Positions 1 to 5,938 of a stretch of 6,301 nt of DNA are shown in pieces. The notes under the pieces were generated by a model, which was given only the letters and a program-made list of their open reading frames with translations, did not search any database and was not told the origin of the DNA. This DNA comes from Paracoccaceae bacterium (GTDB lineage: Bacteria > Pseudomonadota > Alphaproteobacteria > Rhodobacterales > Rhodobacteraceae): positions 1-6,301 of the forward strand of contig JALSRF010000499.1 in assembly GCA_026984895.1 (NCBI GenBank), in the 5' to 3' direction. Made by a program: the position numbers and the translations under genes. Numbering within the stretch: the first letter of the stretch is position 1; every line of letters starts with the position of its first letter.

Positions 1-147
1 GGGCTCTTTCGCACGATCCTTCGCGTGCGCCCGGCGCGTTGCGCACCAGCGCGTGCTTTCATGGCGGGCGGTGCTTTGTCCGGTTCGGGCGGCGGGCCCG
101 GCCACGGCGCGCCGGGTCGGCGTCCTTGCGGTGCGGCCGGCGGCGAA

Positions 148-169
148 GGCGCGCGGCGCCGTTTCTTTT
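148..169 (+). terminator. Weak candidate intrinsic terminator
   Basis: A 5-bp perfect stem (GGCGC at 148-152 with GCGCC at 156-160, 3-nt loop) is followed by GTTTCTTTT. The stem is short and the T tract is interrupted, so this is only a possible end of a transcript entering from the left. Confidence 0.25.
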
Positions 170-249
170 GCGATGCGCGTTTCGCCCCGTGGGATCGGGA
201 TGCTGGCGCGTCAGGGCGCAAGGCGCGTGCCGGTGTGCAGAGCGCCCGG

Positions 250-267
250 CGCCCCGGGGCGGTTTTT
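250..267 (+). terminator. Weak candidate intrinsic terminator
   Basis: The 12-bp palindrome CGCCCCGGGGCG (250-261) can fold only as a short stem with a 4-nt loop. It is followed by GTTTTT. It could end an upstream transcript and sits just before the candidate ligA promoter. A palindrome of this kind is common in GC-rich DNA, so confidence is low. Confidence 0.25.
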
Positions 268-268
268 C

Positions 269-297
269 TGGACCTTGCCTGTGCGGGGCCATATCAA
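269..297 (+). promoter_or_regulatory. Candidate ligA promoter
   Basis: TGGACC (269-274) matches the TTGACA -35 box at four of six positions. It is separated by 17 bp from TATCAA (292-297), which matches TATAAT at four of six. It lies in a local dip of GC content. A start near 304 would give ligA a leader of about 115 nt that includes the tandem repeat at 321-369. Alphaproteobacterial -10 boxes are weakly conserved, so this is tentative. Confidence 0.3.
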
Positions 298-320
298 ACG
301 ACATCATGACGGGACCGGAC

Positions 321-369
321 AACGGCACCGGGCAACGGCACCGGAAACGGCACCGGGCAACGGCACTGG
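321..369 (+). repeat. Four-copy 12-13 bp tandem repeat ahead of ligA
   Basis: The 11-mer AACGGCACCGG occurs at 321-331, 334-344 and 346-356, and with one change (AACGGCACTGG) at 359-369. The spacing is 13, 12 and 13 bp, so the array does not keep a reading frame, which argues that it is leader rather than coding DNA. It ends 50 bp before the chosen ligA start and a few bases before a GGGAG ribosome-binding-site-like sequence at 376-380. Confidence 0.9.
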
Positions 370-418
370 CAAGACGGGAGCGCACCCCATGGCCGGCAGT
401 AGAAGGGGCAAGAGCGGC

Positions 419-2683
419 ATGAGCAGCGGCGGTGCCGGGAATGCGGACCGGCAGTTGGCGCGCGCGGAAATCGGGCGGTTGCGCAAGCTGCTGCGGGCCG
501 CCGACCTGGCCTATTATCAGCGCGACGCCCCCGAGATGAGCGATGCCCGCTATGATGAGGCCAAGCGCCGCCTGGCCGCGCTGGAACGCGCGCATCCCGA
601 ACTGAGCACGCCCGACAGCCCGACCCGCACGGTCGGCGCGCCGCCGCGCGAGGGCTTTGCCAGGGTGCGCCACGAACAGGCGATGCTTTCGCTGGCCAAT
701 GCCTTCGATGCGCGCGACGTGCGCGACTTCGACGAACGCATTCGCCGCTTTCTGGGGCTGGGCGATCAGGTCGTGACCTATACCGCGGAACCGAAGATCG
801 ACGGCCTGTCGCTGTCATTGCGCTACGAACGCGGCGTGCTGGTGATGGCGGCGACGCGCGGCGATGGCGAGGTGGGCGAAGATGTGACCGCCAATGCGCG
901 CACCATCGCCGACATTCCGCAGCGCCTGACCGGCGCGCCCGACATCCTGGAGGTGCGCGGCGAAGTCTACATGACCCATGCCGAGTTTGCCGCCCTCAAT
1001 GCGGCGCAGGACCAGGCCGGCGCGCCCCGCTTCGCCAATCCGCGCAATGCGGCGGCCGGCTCCTTGCGCCAGCTTGACCCGGAAGTCACCCGCGCCCGCC
1101 CGCTATGCTTTTTCGCCTATGCCTGGGGGGTGGTGAGCGCACCTCTGGGCCGCACCCAGATGGAGGCCCTCGAACGTTTCGCGCAGCTGGGTTTCTCCAC
1201 CAACCCGCTGACCCGGCTGTGCCGCGGCCCGGACGCGCTGCTGGCCCACTACGGCGTGATCGAACAGCAGCGCGCCGAACTGGGCTATGACATCGACGGC
1301 GTCGTCTACAAGGTCAACGACCTCGACTGGCAGCGCCGGCTCGGCTTCCGCGCGACCACGCCACGCTGGGCAATCGCCCACAAGTTTCCCGCCGAGACCG
1401 CCTGGACCCGGCTTGAGCGCATCGATATCCAGGTCGGACGCACCGGCGCGCTGTCGCCGGTGGCCCGGCTCAAACCCGTGACCGTGGGCGGGGTCGTGGT
1501 TTCGAACGCAACCCTGCACAACGAGGACTACATCGCCGGGCGCAGCGCCGATGGCACACCCATCCGCGATGGCAAGGACATTCGCGAGGGCGACTGGGTC
1601 AAGATCTACCGCGCCGGCGACGTGATTCCGAAGGTGGCGGATGTCGATCTGGCAAGGCGCCCCGCCGACGCGCGCCCCTATGTGTTCCCGACGAAATGCC
1701 CCGAATGCGGCTCGGATGCCCTGCGCGAAGAGGGCGATTCCGTGCGCCGCTGCCAGGGCGGCATGTTCTGCCCGGCGCAGGCGATGGAGCGCCTCAGGCA
1801 TTTCGTCAGCCGCCCCGCCTTCGACATCGTCGGGCTGGGCAGCCGGCAGGTCGAAACCTTCTACCTGCTTGGCTGGATCCGTGAGCCGGCCGACATCTTC
1901 ACCCTGCAGGCGCGCGACAGCGCGGGCGAAAAGACGCTGGTCACTCTCGACGAGGTGCTGCAACGGATCGGGCGCTCCGGCGCGCCCGAAGCGCAGCGTC
2001 GTGAACTGGCCGGGCTTCTGGGGCTGGAACGATTCGCGCCCGAAACCGCCCGCGCCGCCTACCTGGAACGCAGCCGCATGCCGCTGGGCCGGCAGCACGG
2101 CTGGGGTGAAAAATCGGCCGCCAGGCTTTTCGCCGCGATCGAACGGCGCCGGCGGATCGAACTCGACCGGCTGATCTTCGCGCTTGGCATCCGCCATGTG
2201 GGCGAGGCCGCGGCCCGCCTTCTTGCCCTGCATTACCGGGACTGGGCGGCGTTCGAAACGGCGCTGAGCGGGGCGGTGCCCGGAACCGGCGCGCAATGGG
2301 ACGAACTGGTCAATATCGACGGGGTGGGCGATGTCATGGCGCGCGCGCTGGTCACGGCCTTCCACCAGCCGGGCGAGCGCGCCCTGATCGACCGGCTGGT
2401 TGCCCAGTTGACGCAGGTGATCCCGGCCGAGCCGCCCGCGGCGGACGCCAGCCCGATCGCCGGGCGCACCATCGTCTTTACCGGCACCCTGGAAAGGATG
2501 ACCCGCGCCGAAGCCAAGGCGCGCGCCGAGGCGCTCGGGGCGCGTGTGGCCGGCTCGGTTTCGCGCAGAACCGATCTGGTGGTTGCCGGGCCGGGGGCCG
2601 GCTCGAAGGCGAAAAAGGCGGCGGAGCTGGGAATCGAGACCCTTGACGAGGACGGCTGGTTGAAGCTGATCGATGGAAAATGA
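419..2683 (+). CDS. ligA: NAD-dependent DNA ligase LigA
   Basis: This enzyme seals nicks between Okazaki fragments and after repair, using NAD+ to adenylate its active-site lysine. With the ATG at 419 the protein has 754 residues. The adenylation motif EPKIDG places the catalytic lysine at 126. Other nucleotidyltransferase motifs are EVRGE (178-182), YDIDGVVYK (290-298) and HKFP (321-324). The zinc finger is C427-x2-C430-x14-C445-x5-C451, followed by helix-hairpin-helix repeats and a C-terminal BRCT domain (about 680-754). An alternative in-frame ATG at 389 would add ten residues and has a better-spaced GGGAG (376-380). I preferred 419 because the extra codons include AGA and AGG, unusual for this gene, and because 419 has purine-rich AGAAGGGG upstream (401-408) and suits the usual N-terminus. 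The protein is longer than E. coli LigA (671) partly because about 64 residues lie between the zinc-finger region and GWGEKSA (561). It overlaps recG by four bases. Confidence 0.96.
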   Translation: MSSGGAGNADRQLARAEIGRLRKLLRAADLAYYQRDAPEMSDARYDEAKRRLAALERAHPELSTPDSPTRTVGAPPREGFARVRHEQAMLSLANAFDARDVRDFDERIRRFLGLGDQVVTYTAEPKIDGLSLSLRYERGVLVMAATRGDGEVGEDVTANARTIADIPQRLTGAPDILEVRGEVYMTHAEFAALNAAQDQAGAPRFANPRNAAAGSLRQLDPEVTRARPLCFFAYAWGVVSAPLGRTQMEALERFAQLGFSTNPLTRLCRGPDALLAHYGVIEQQRAELGYDIDGVVYKVNDLDWQRRLGFRATTPRWAIAHKFPAETAWTRLERIDIQVGRTGALSPVARLKPVTVGGVVVSNATLHNEDYIAGRSADGTPIRDGKDIREGDWVKIYRAGDVIPKVADVDLARRPADARPYVFPTKCPECGSDALREEGDSVRRCQGGMFCPAQAMERLRHFVSRPAFDIVGLGSRQVETFYLLGWIREPADIFTLQARDSAGEKTLVTLDEVLQRIGRSGAPEAQRRELAGLLGLERFAPETARAAYLERSRMPLGRQHGWGEKSAARLFAAIERRRRIELDRLIFALGIRHVGEAAARLLALHYRDWAAFETALSGAVPGTGAQWDELVNIDGVGDVMARALVTAFHQPGERALIDRLVAQLTQVIPAEPPAADASPIAGRTIVFTGTLERMTRAEAKARAEALGARVAGSVSRRTDLVVAGPGAGSKAKKAAELGIETLDEDGWLKLIDGK

Positions 2684-4767
2684 GCCGCCCCGAGGCGCTG
2701 TTCCCGCTGTTCGGAAAGCTCGAGTCTCTGGCCGGCATCGGGCCGCGGACGGCGCAGGCGCTGGCGCATATGGACATCACGCGCCCGCGCGACCTGCTGT
2801 TCACGCTTCCCCATACGGTGATCGACAGGCAGCGGCGCGACAGCCTGCGCGGCGCCGATGCGGGCCGGGTGGCAACGCTGGAAGTCACCGTTCGCCGCCA
2901 TCTTGCGCCGGCGCGAAAGGGGCGGCCCTACCGGGTGGAAGTGGAAGATGCGCAGGGCGTCTTCGCGCTGGTGTTCTTCCACGCCCGCGCGGACTGGCTG
3001 GAACGCCAGTTGCCGGTTGGCGCGCGCCGGCTGGTCTCGGGCAAGGTCGAGATATTCGACGGGGTGGCGCAGATCGTGCACCCCGACTACATGGTGCCGC
3101 CCAGCCGGGCCGGGGATATTCCACTGCTCGAACCGGTCTATCCGCTGAGCGCCGGGGTGGCCGCGAAAACCATGCGCAAGGCGGTGGCCGAGGCGCTGGC
3201 GCTGGTGCCCGATCTGCCGGAATGGATCGACCCGGCGCTGCGCGCGCAAGAGGGCTGGCCGGGGTTTCGCACGGCCCTGCTTGGCGCCCACGACCCCGCC
3301 ACGCCGCAGGACCTTTCACGCGATGCGCCGGCGCGGCGGCGTCTGGCCTATGACGAATTCTTCGCCCACCAGATGACCCTTGCGCTGGCGCGCGCGCGCC
3401 GGCGGCGTGCACGGGGCATCTCCAGCACGGGCGACGGGGCGCTGCGCCGCCGGGTGCTGGACGCGCTGCCCTATCGGCTGACCGGGGCGCAGGCGCGCGC
3501 CATTGCCGAGATCGAGGCCGACATGGCCGCGCCCGAACGCATGAACCGCCTGCTCCAGGGCGATGTCGGTTCGGGCAAGACGCTGGTCGCCTTCATGGCG
3601 CTGCTGATCGCGGTCGAAGCCGGCGGGCAGGGGGTGATGATGGCGCCGACCGAAATCCTCGCCCGCCAGCACCTGAGCGCGCTGCGTCCGCTGGCCGAAA
3701 GCTGCGGCGTGGTGCTTGAGGCGCTGACCGGGCGCGACACGGCGCGCGCGCGCAAGGCGCGCCTGGCGGCGCTTGCGGCGGGCGACATCGACATCATCGT
3801 CGGCACGCATGCGCTCTTCCAGAAGGACGTGCGCTTTCGCGACCTGCGCCTGGCTGTGATCGACGAACAGCACCGCTTCGGTGTGGCGCAGCGCATGGAA
3901 CTGGCGGCCAAGGGCCCGGCAAGCGACGTGCTGGTGATGACGGCGACGCCGATTCCGCGCTCGCTGGCGCTGTCGCAATACGGCGACATGGACGTTTCGG
4001 TCCTGGACGAAAAACCGCCCGGGCGCCAGAGCGTCGCCACGGCGCTGGTTTCGGCCGGACGCATGGACGAAGTGGTGGCGCGCCTGGCAGAGGCGGTGGC
4101 GCAGGGGCGACAGGCCTATTGGGTCTGCCCGCTGGTGGCCGAAAGCGAACTGTCGGACCTGACCGCGGCCCGAGAGCGTTTCGAACACTTGCGCGCGGCG
4201 CTTGGCGAGGACCGCGTGGGGCTGGTGCACGGGCAGATGCCCCCGGCCGAGCGCGATCGGGCGATGGCACGCTTTCACGACGGCGAGACCTCGGTTCTGG
4301 TGGCAACAACCGCGATCGAGGTCGGGGTGGACGTGCCCAATGCCACCATCATGGTGGTGGAACGCGCCGAGCATTTCGGCCTGGCCCAGCTGCACCAGCT
4401 GCGCGGCCGGGTGGGGCGCTCGAGCGCCGCCTCGACCTGCCTGCTGATGTATCGTGCGCCGCTGACCGAAGCGGCACGCCGCCGGCTGGAAATCCTGCGT
4501 CGCACCGAGGACGGGTTTCGCATCGCCGAAGAGGACCTGGCCATGCGCGGCGCCGGCGATGTGATCGGCACGGAGCAATCCGGGCTGCCGCGGTTTCGCG
4601 TCGGCGATCTGGAAAGCCAGGCCGGGCTGATGGCGCTGGCGCAACGCGATGCGCGCAAGCTGCTGCGCGAGGACCCCGAACTTGCCGGCCCGCGCGGCGC
4701 GGCGGCGCGCATGTTGCTGTGGCTCATGGAACAGGACCGGGCGATTCGGCTGATCTCGGTCGGATGA
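2680..4767 (+). CDS. recG: ATP-dependent DNA helicase RecG
   Basis: RecG is a monomeric superfamily 2 translocase that remodels stalled replication forks and branched intermediates such as Holliday junctions and R-loops. The product has 695 residues, close to E. coli RecG (693). The N-terminal part begins with a helix-hairpin-helix-like LAGIGPRTA segment and the wedge/OB region. The helicase core shows Walker A GDVGSGKT (294-301), motif Ia APTE (322-325), GTH (375-377), Walker B DEQH (395-398), motif III TATP (421-424) and motif VI QLHQLRGRVGRS (570-581). The C-terminal QSGLPRF (633-639) belongs to the TRG region that drives translocation. The ATG overlaps the ligA stop as ATGA, so translational coupling is likely. 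Only a weak GGA precedes it. No frameshift or missing motif was seen. Confidence 0.97.
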   Translation: MSRPEALFPLFGKLESLAGIGPRTAQALAHMDITRPRDLLFTLPHTVIDRQRRDSLRGADAGRVATLEVTVRRHLAPARKGRPYRVEVEDAQGVFALVFFHARADWLERQLPVGARRLVSGKVEIFDGVAQIVHPDYMVPPSRAGDIPLLEPVYPLSAGVAAKTMRKAVAEALALVPDLPEWIDPALRAQEGWPGFRTALLGAHDPATPQDLSRDAPARRRLAYDEFFAHQMTLALARARRRRARGISSTGDGALRRRVLDALPYRLTGAQARAIAEIEADMAAPERMNRLLQGDVGSGKTLVAFMALLIAVEAGGQGVMMAPTEILARQHLSALRPLAESCGVVLEALTGRDTARARKARLAALAAGDIDIIVGTHALFQKDVRFRDLRLAVIDEQHRFGVAQRMELAAKGPASDVLVMTATPIPRSLALSQYGDMDVSVLDEKPPGRQSVATALVSAGRMDEVVARLAEAVAQGRQAYWVCPLVAESELSDLTAARERFEHLRAALGEDRVGLVHGQMPPAERDRAMARFHDGETSVLVATTAIEVGVDVPNATIMVVERAEHFGLAQLHQLRGRVGRSSAASTCLLMYRAPLTEAARRRLEILRRTEDGFRIAEEDLAMRGAGDVIGTEQSGLPRFRVGDLESQAGLMALAQRDARKLLREDPELAGPRGAAARMLLWLMEQDRAIRLISVG

Positions 4768-4998
4768 GCGTGCGCACAGGCGGCAGGGGCCGCCGCGTCG
4801 GCGCACCACCCGCCAGCCGCCCCCGGCCGGATCGCCCCCGGCAGAGCGTGCCCGCGCGGCCTGGCTTTCGCCGGATTTCGCGGACATCAGGGGCCGCGCG
4901 GACCGGGCGCCGGGGACCCGCCCACGGGCCTTTTGCTGCGCGCAGCGGGCGCGGGGCGAAACCGGGGCAGGGGTGCCGTTGCCCGTGCGTTCGCACAT
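4768..4998. other. Intergenic region between recG and the LexA-type operator
   Basis: No frame here encodes a recognisable protein. Two minor structures are visible: a 4-bp stem (CCCG 4917-4920 with CGGG 4925-4928) followed by CCTTTT, and a perfect 12-bp palindrome GCTGCGCGCAGC (4935-4946). Either might contribute to ending the ligA-recG transcript, but neither is a strong intrinsic terminator. GC content drops sharply after about 4990. Confidence 0.5.
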
Positions 4999-5013
4999 GT
5001 TCTGGGAAAGTTC
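4999..5013 (+). promoter_or_regulatory. Predicted LexA (SOS) operator
   Basis: The sequence GTTCTGGGAAAGTTC is a perfect match to GTTC-N7-GTTC, the direct-repeat LexA box established for Rhodobacter sphaeroides and other alphaproteobacteria. It lies 60 bp upstream of the small membrane-peptide start codon and directly abuts a TTTACA element (5014-5019) that could be a -35 box, a sensible position for a repressor. A second, imperfect site GAAC-N7-CAAC (5037-5051) lies between the box and the gene. DNA damage would be expected to relieve repression through RecA-stimulated LexA cleavage. Binding is inferred, not shown. Confidence 0.65.
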
Positions 5014-5050
5014 TTTACACTTGTGAAAAAATATGAGAACAAACCATCAA
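5014..5050 (+). promoter_or_regulatory. Probable promoter region of the small membrane-peptide gene
   Basis: This is the most AT-rich stretch between recG and usg. TTTACA (5014-5019) and TTGTGA (5021-5026) are candidate -35 elements. Possible -10 elements are TATGAG (5032-5037), which is too close to either, or CATCAA (5045-5050), 18 bp after TTGTGA. The exact hexamers cannot be settled by eye, but the AT dip plus the adjoining LexA box make a promoter here likely. Confidence 0.4.
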
Positions 5051-5073
5051 CGTCTACGAAACGGAGCCCCCCG

Positions 5074-5196
5074 ATGTTGACCGAGATGAAAGCCCTCTTC
5101 CAGCGCAGTTCGTCCCGCCTGCTGGCGGACATGGCCGGCGGCCTTGCCCTTGCCGTCATGTTGCTGGTGGGGCTGCACCTGCCGGCGATGATCTGA
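5074..5196 (+). CDS. 40-residue single-span membrane peptide, putatively SOS-induced
   Basis: I do not recognise this protein by name. The ATG at 5074 has GGAG at 5063-5066 with a 7-nt spacer, a good ribosome binding site, and the frame ends with TGA at 5196. Residues 1-19 are polar to amphipathic with K6, R11, R15 and D19. Residues 20-39 form one hydrophobic segment rich in Ala, Leu, Val and Gly and broken near the end by His35 and Pro37. The positive N-terminus predicts an inner-membrane protein with its N-terminus in the cytoplasm and almost no periplasmic tail. No cleavable signal peptide is evident. It is a single-gene unit: LexA-type box upstream, terminator downstream, usg convergent. 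In architecture it resembles SidA (29 residues, Caulobacter, SOS-induced division inhibitor) and TisB (29 residues, E. coli, SOS-induced membrane toxin), but I see no homology to either, so function is open. Confidence 0.75.
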   Translation: MLTEMKALFQRSSSRLLADMAGGLALAVMLLVGLHLPAMI

Positions 5197-5339
5197 TTGC
5201 CTCTGCCTGCGGGGTCTGCTGACGCCGGGCACGCATCCGATCCCCGGGCGATTCCGGTGTGCCTTCGGGCCCGCCCGTCGCCCCTGTCCGGGGCTCCTCA
5301 TCCCCCCGGACATCGTGCCCGCTCCATGACCCTCACCTG
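5197..5339 (+). other. Structured 3' untranslated region of the small-peptide transcript
   Basis: No separate gene is supported between the peptide stop codon and the terminator. The RNA can form a 9-bp perfect hairpin, TGTCCGGGG (5285-5293) with CCCCGGACA (5304-5312) and a 10-nt loop. A longer-range GGCAC (5228-5232)/GTGCC (5259-5263) pairing is also possible. For a 120-nt coding region, a 3' region this long is notable. Confidence 0.45.
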
Positions 5340-5377
5340 CGCCGCAGGTCCCGTTACCGGGGCTGCGGCGTTTTTTT
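5340..5377 (+). terminator. Strong intrinsic terminator after the small-peptide gene
   Basis: CGCCGCAG (5340-5347) pairs perfectly with CTGCGGCG (5363-5370). Inside it, CCCG (5350-5353) pairs with CGGG (5358-5361) around a TTAC loop. Seven T residues follow (5371-5377). The T run lies on the plus-strand side only, so it ends the transcript of the small-peptide gene and not that of usg, which approaches from the other side. Confidence 0.9.
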
Positions 5378-5407
5378 CGGCGTCCCGTGGGCGGTGTTGC
5401 GCGCGCG

Positions 5408-5444
5408 ACGATGCGCGCACCACGATGCGCGCACCACGATGCGC
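5408..5444 (+). repeat. 14-bp tandem repeat, about 2.6 copies
   Basis: ACGATGCGCGCACC occurs perfectly at 5408-5421 and 5422-5435, followed by a partial copy ACGATGCGC at 5436-5444. It lies in the noncoding gap between the terminator and the end of usg. Confidence 0.9.
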
Positions 5445-5453
5445 TCGGCGCAT

Positions 5454-5509
5454 GGCGCGCGGTTCACGCCGCTGGTTTCCCGGCGCGCGGTTCACCGCAC
5501 CTGGTTCGC
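5454..5509 (+). repeat. 28-bp imperfect direct repeat, two copies
   Basis: GGCGCGCGGTTCAC occurs at 5454-5467 and again at 5482-5495. The following 14 bp of each unit are diverged but share CTGGTT. The repeat ends just before the usg stop codon and adjoins the 14-bp array; 28 is twice 14, which may or may not be a coincidence. Confidence 0.8.
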
Positions 5510-5514
5510 AGTGC

Positions 5515-5784
5515 TCAGTTCACGGTGAATTCCCCGACGACATTGCGCCATTCTCCGGCCGCGATCATCCGCCGGTGCACGAAGCGCACCGAGTGCAGCG
5601 GCCCCTCGATCCTGTCCTGCCAGAACTCGACAAAGCGAAACAGCTTCGGGTAGTCCGGCGCCAGGTCGTAATCCTGCCAGATGAAACTGTTCAGCACGGA
5701 TCGAAAATCGGGCATCCGGTAGAAGAATTCCGCCGTCGTCAGCCCGTATCCCTTCAGCATCAGTTCGGTTTCGGATTTTGCCAT
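5515..5784 (-). CDS. usg: Usg-family protein
   Basis: This 89-residue protein matches the Usg family, small alphaproteobacterial proteins named from a gene beside the Caulobacter trp genes. Their biochemical function is not established. Recognisable family features are the LTTAEFFYRMPD stretch (15-26), FIWQDYDLAPD (34-44), FWQ (54-56), IEGPLHSV (59-66) and the C-terminal EWRN-x2-GEF (78-86). No membrane segment or signal peptide is seen, so it is probably cytosolic. The start was set at the ATG reading MAKSETE, preceded by GAGG with a 6-nt spacer. The reading frame is open for 40 further codons upstream, but those are not family-like. It is convergent with the small membrane-peptide gene and divergent from gyrA, so there is no trp context here. 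Confidence 0.92.
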   Translation of the reverse strand: MAKSETELMLKGYGLTTAEFFYRMPDFRSVLNSFIWQDYDLAPDYPKLFRFVEFWQDRIEGPLHSVRFVHRRMIAAGEWRNVVGEFTVN

Positions 5785-5809
5785 GGCAAGCCTCGTCTTT
5801 TTCCTTGCC
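5785..5809 (-). promoter_or_regulatory. Inverted repeat enclosing the usg ribosome binding site
   Basis: On the minus strand, GGCAAG and CTTGCC form a 6-bp perfect stem with a 13-nt loop, and the GAGG Shine-Dalgarno lies at the 3' end of the loop. The stem ends immediately before the usg ATG. In addition, TTGCCATGGCAA (5778-5789) is a perfect 12-bp palindrome across the start codon, so two mutually exclusive foldings are possible. Confidence 0.5.
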
Positions 5810-5831
5810 CTGCCGATGATGCCCGAAAGGC

Positions 5832-5848
5832 GGTTAATGTTCAATGAA
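5832..5848 (-). promoter_or_regulatory. CtrA-like half-conserved site between usg and gyrA
   Basis: On the minus strand the sequence reads TTCA-N7-TTAACC, one mismatch from the alphaproteobacterial CtrA consensus TTAA-N7-TTAAC. It lies about 50-65 bp upstream of usg in the AT-richest part of the divergent intergenic region (about 5832-5865), which probably also holds the usg promoter. Such sites arise by chance in AT-rich DNA. Confidence 0.25.
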
Positions 5849-5903
5849 AACAATTTGTTAGCACCTGTCTGTGGCGGCTGCTGCCAGGGGCGAAAACCAA
5901 CCA

Positions 5904-5933
5904 TTGCACCCTATATCGCGCATCTGGTAGAGT
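5904..5933 (+). promoter_or_regulatory. Candidate gyrA promoter
   Basis: TTGCAC (5904-5909, three of six to consensus) and TAGAGT (5928-5933, four of six) are spaced by 18 bp. Transcription would start near 5940, giving a leader of about 40 nt before the GTG of gyrA. The two NrdR-box-like sequences overlap the spacer and the start region. Confidence 0.35.
5908..5923 (+). promoter_or_regulatory. NrdR-box-like site 1
   Basis: Compared with the published consensus acaCwAtATaTwGtgt, this 16-mer conserves the left half (CTATAT at 5911-5916) and the G at 5920 but diverges on the right. It matters mainly because it lies exactly 31 bp from the better site 2, the usual periodicity of paired NrdR boxes. 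Confidence 0.35.
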
Positions 5934-5938
5934 TGGCG

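Larger units (their letters stand above)
1..388. other. Intergenic region upstream of ligA, no convincing gene
   Basis: Several reading frames are open here because the DNA is very GC-rich, but none gives a protein with recognisable family features, and the frame that continues into ligA runs through a tandem repeat whose period is not a multiple of three. The stretch contains two small GC hairpins followed by T-rich runs, a possible promoter and a repeat, which is what one expects between the end of an upstream gene and ligA. In related genomes recN often precedes ligA, but none of it is visible here. Confidence 0.6.

Noticed and set aside
53..418. N-terminal extension of ligA to codon 53
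   Set aside because: The extension reads through a 12-13 bp repeat out of phase with codons, is not like LigA N-termini, and would make the protein far too long.
1103..2365. Long minus-strand open frame (420 codons) inside ligA
   Set aside because: It is antisense to a clear ligA, has no family features, and long shadow frames are expected in GC-rich coding DNA.
4935..4946. Palindrome GCTGCGCGCAGC as a protein-binding operator
   Set aside because: Perfect but made of GC-rich dinucleotides common in this genome, and not placed at a promoter.
4724..4996. Minus-strand 90-codon frame between recG and the LexA box
   Set aside because: Low-complexity Arg/Pro/Gly-rich translation without a ribosome binding site; best explained as noncoding GC-rich DNA.
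3316..4998. Minus-strand open frame of 560 codons across recG and the following gap
   Set aside because: It mirrors the recG codon pattern, has composition rich in Arg, His and Gln typical of antisense frames, and has no recognisable domain.
5340..5377. Bidirectional terminator serving usg as well
   Set aside because: On the minus strand the hairpin is not followed by a T run, so only the plus direction is supported.
5408..5509. CRISPR array
   Set aside because: The repeats are directly tandem with no unique spacers of 30-40 bp, and there are no cas genes.
5197..5847. Plus-strand frame of 216 codons starting with TTG after the small peptide
   Set aside because: It crosses the strong terminator and lies antisense to usg; no ribosome binding site or family features.
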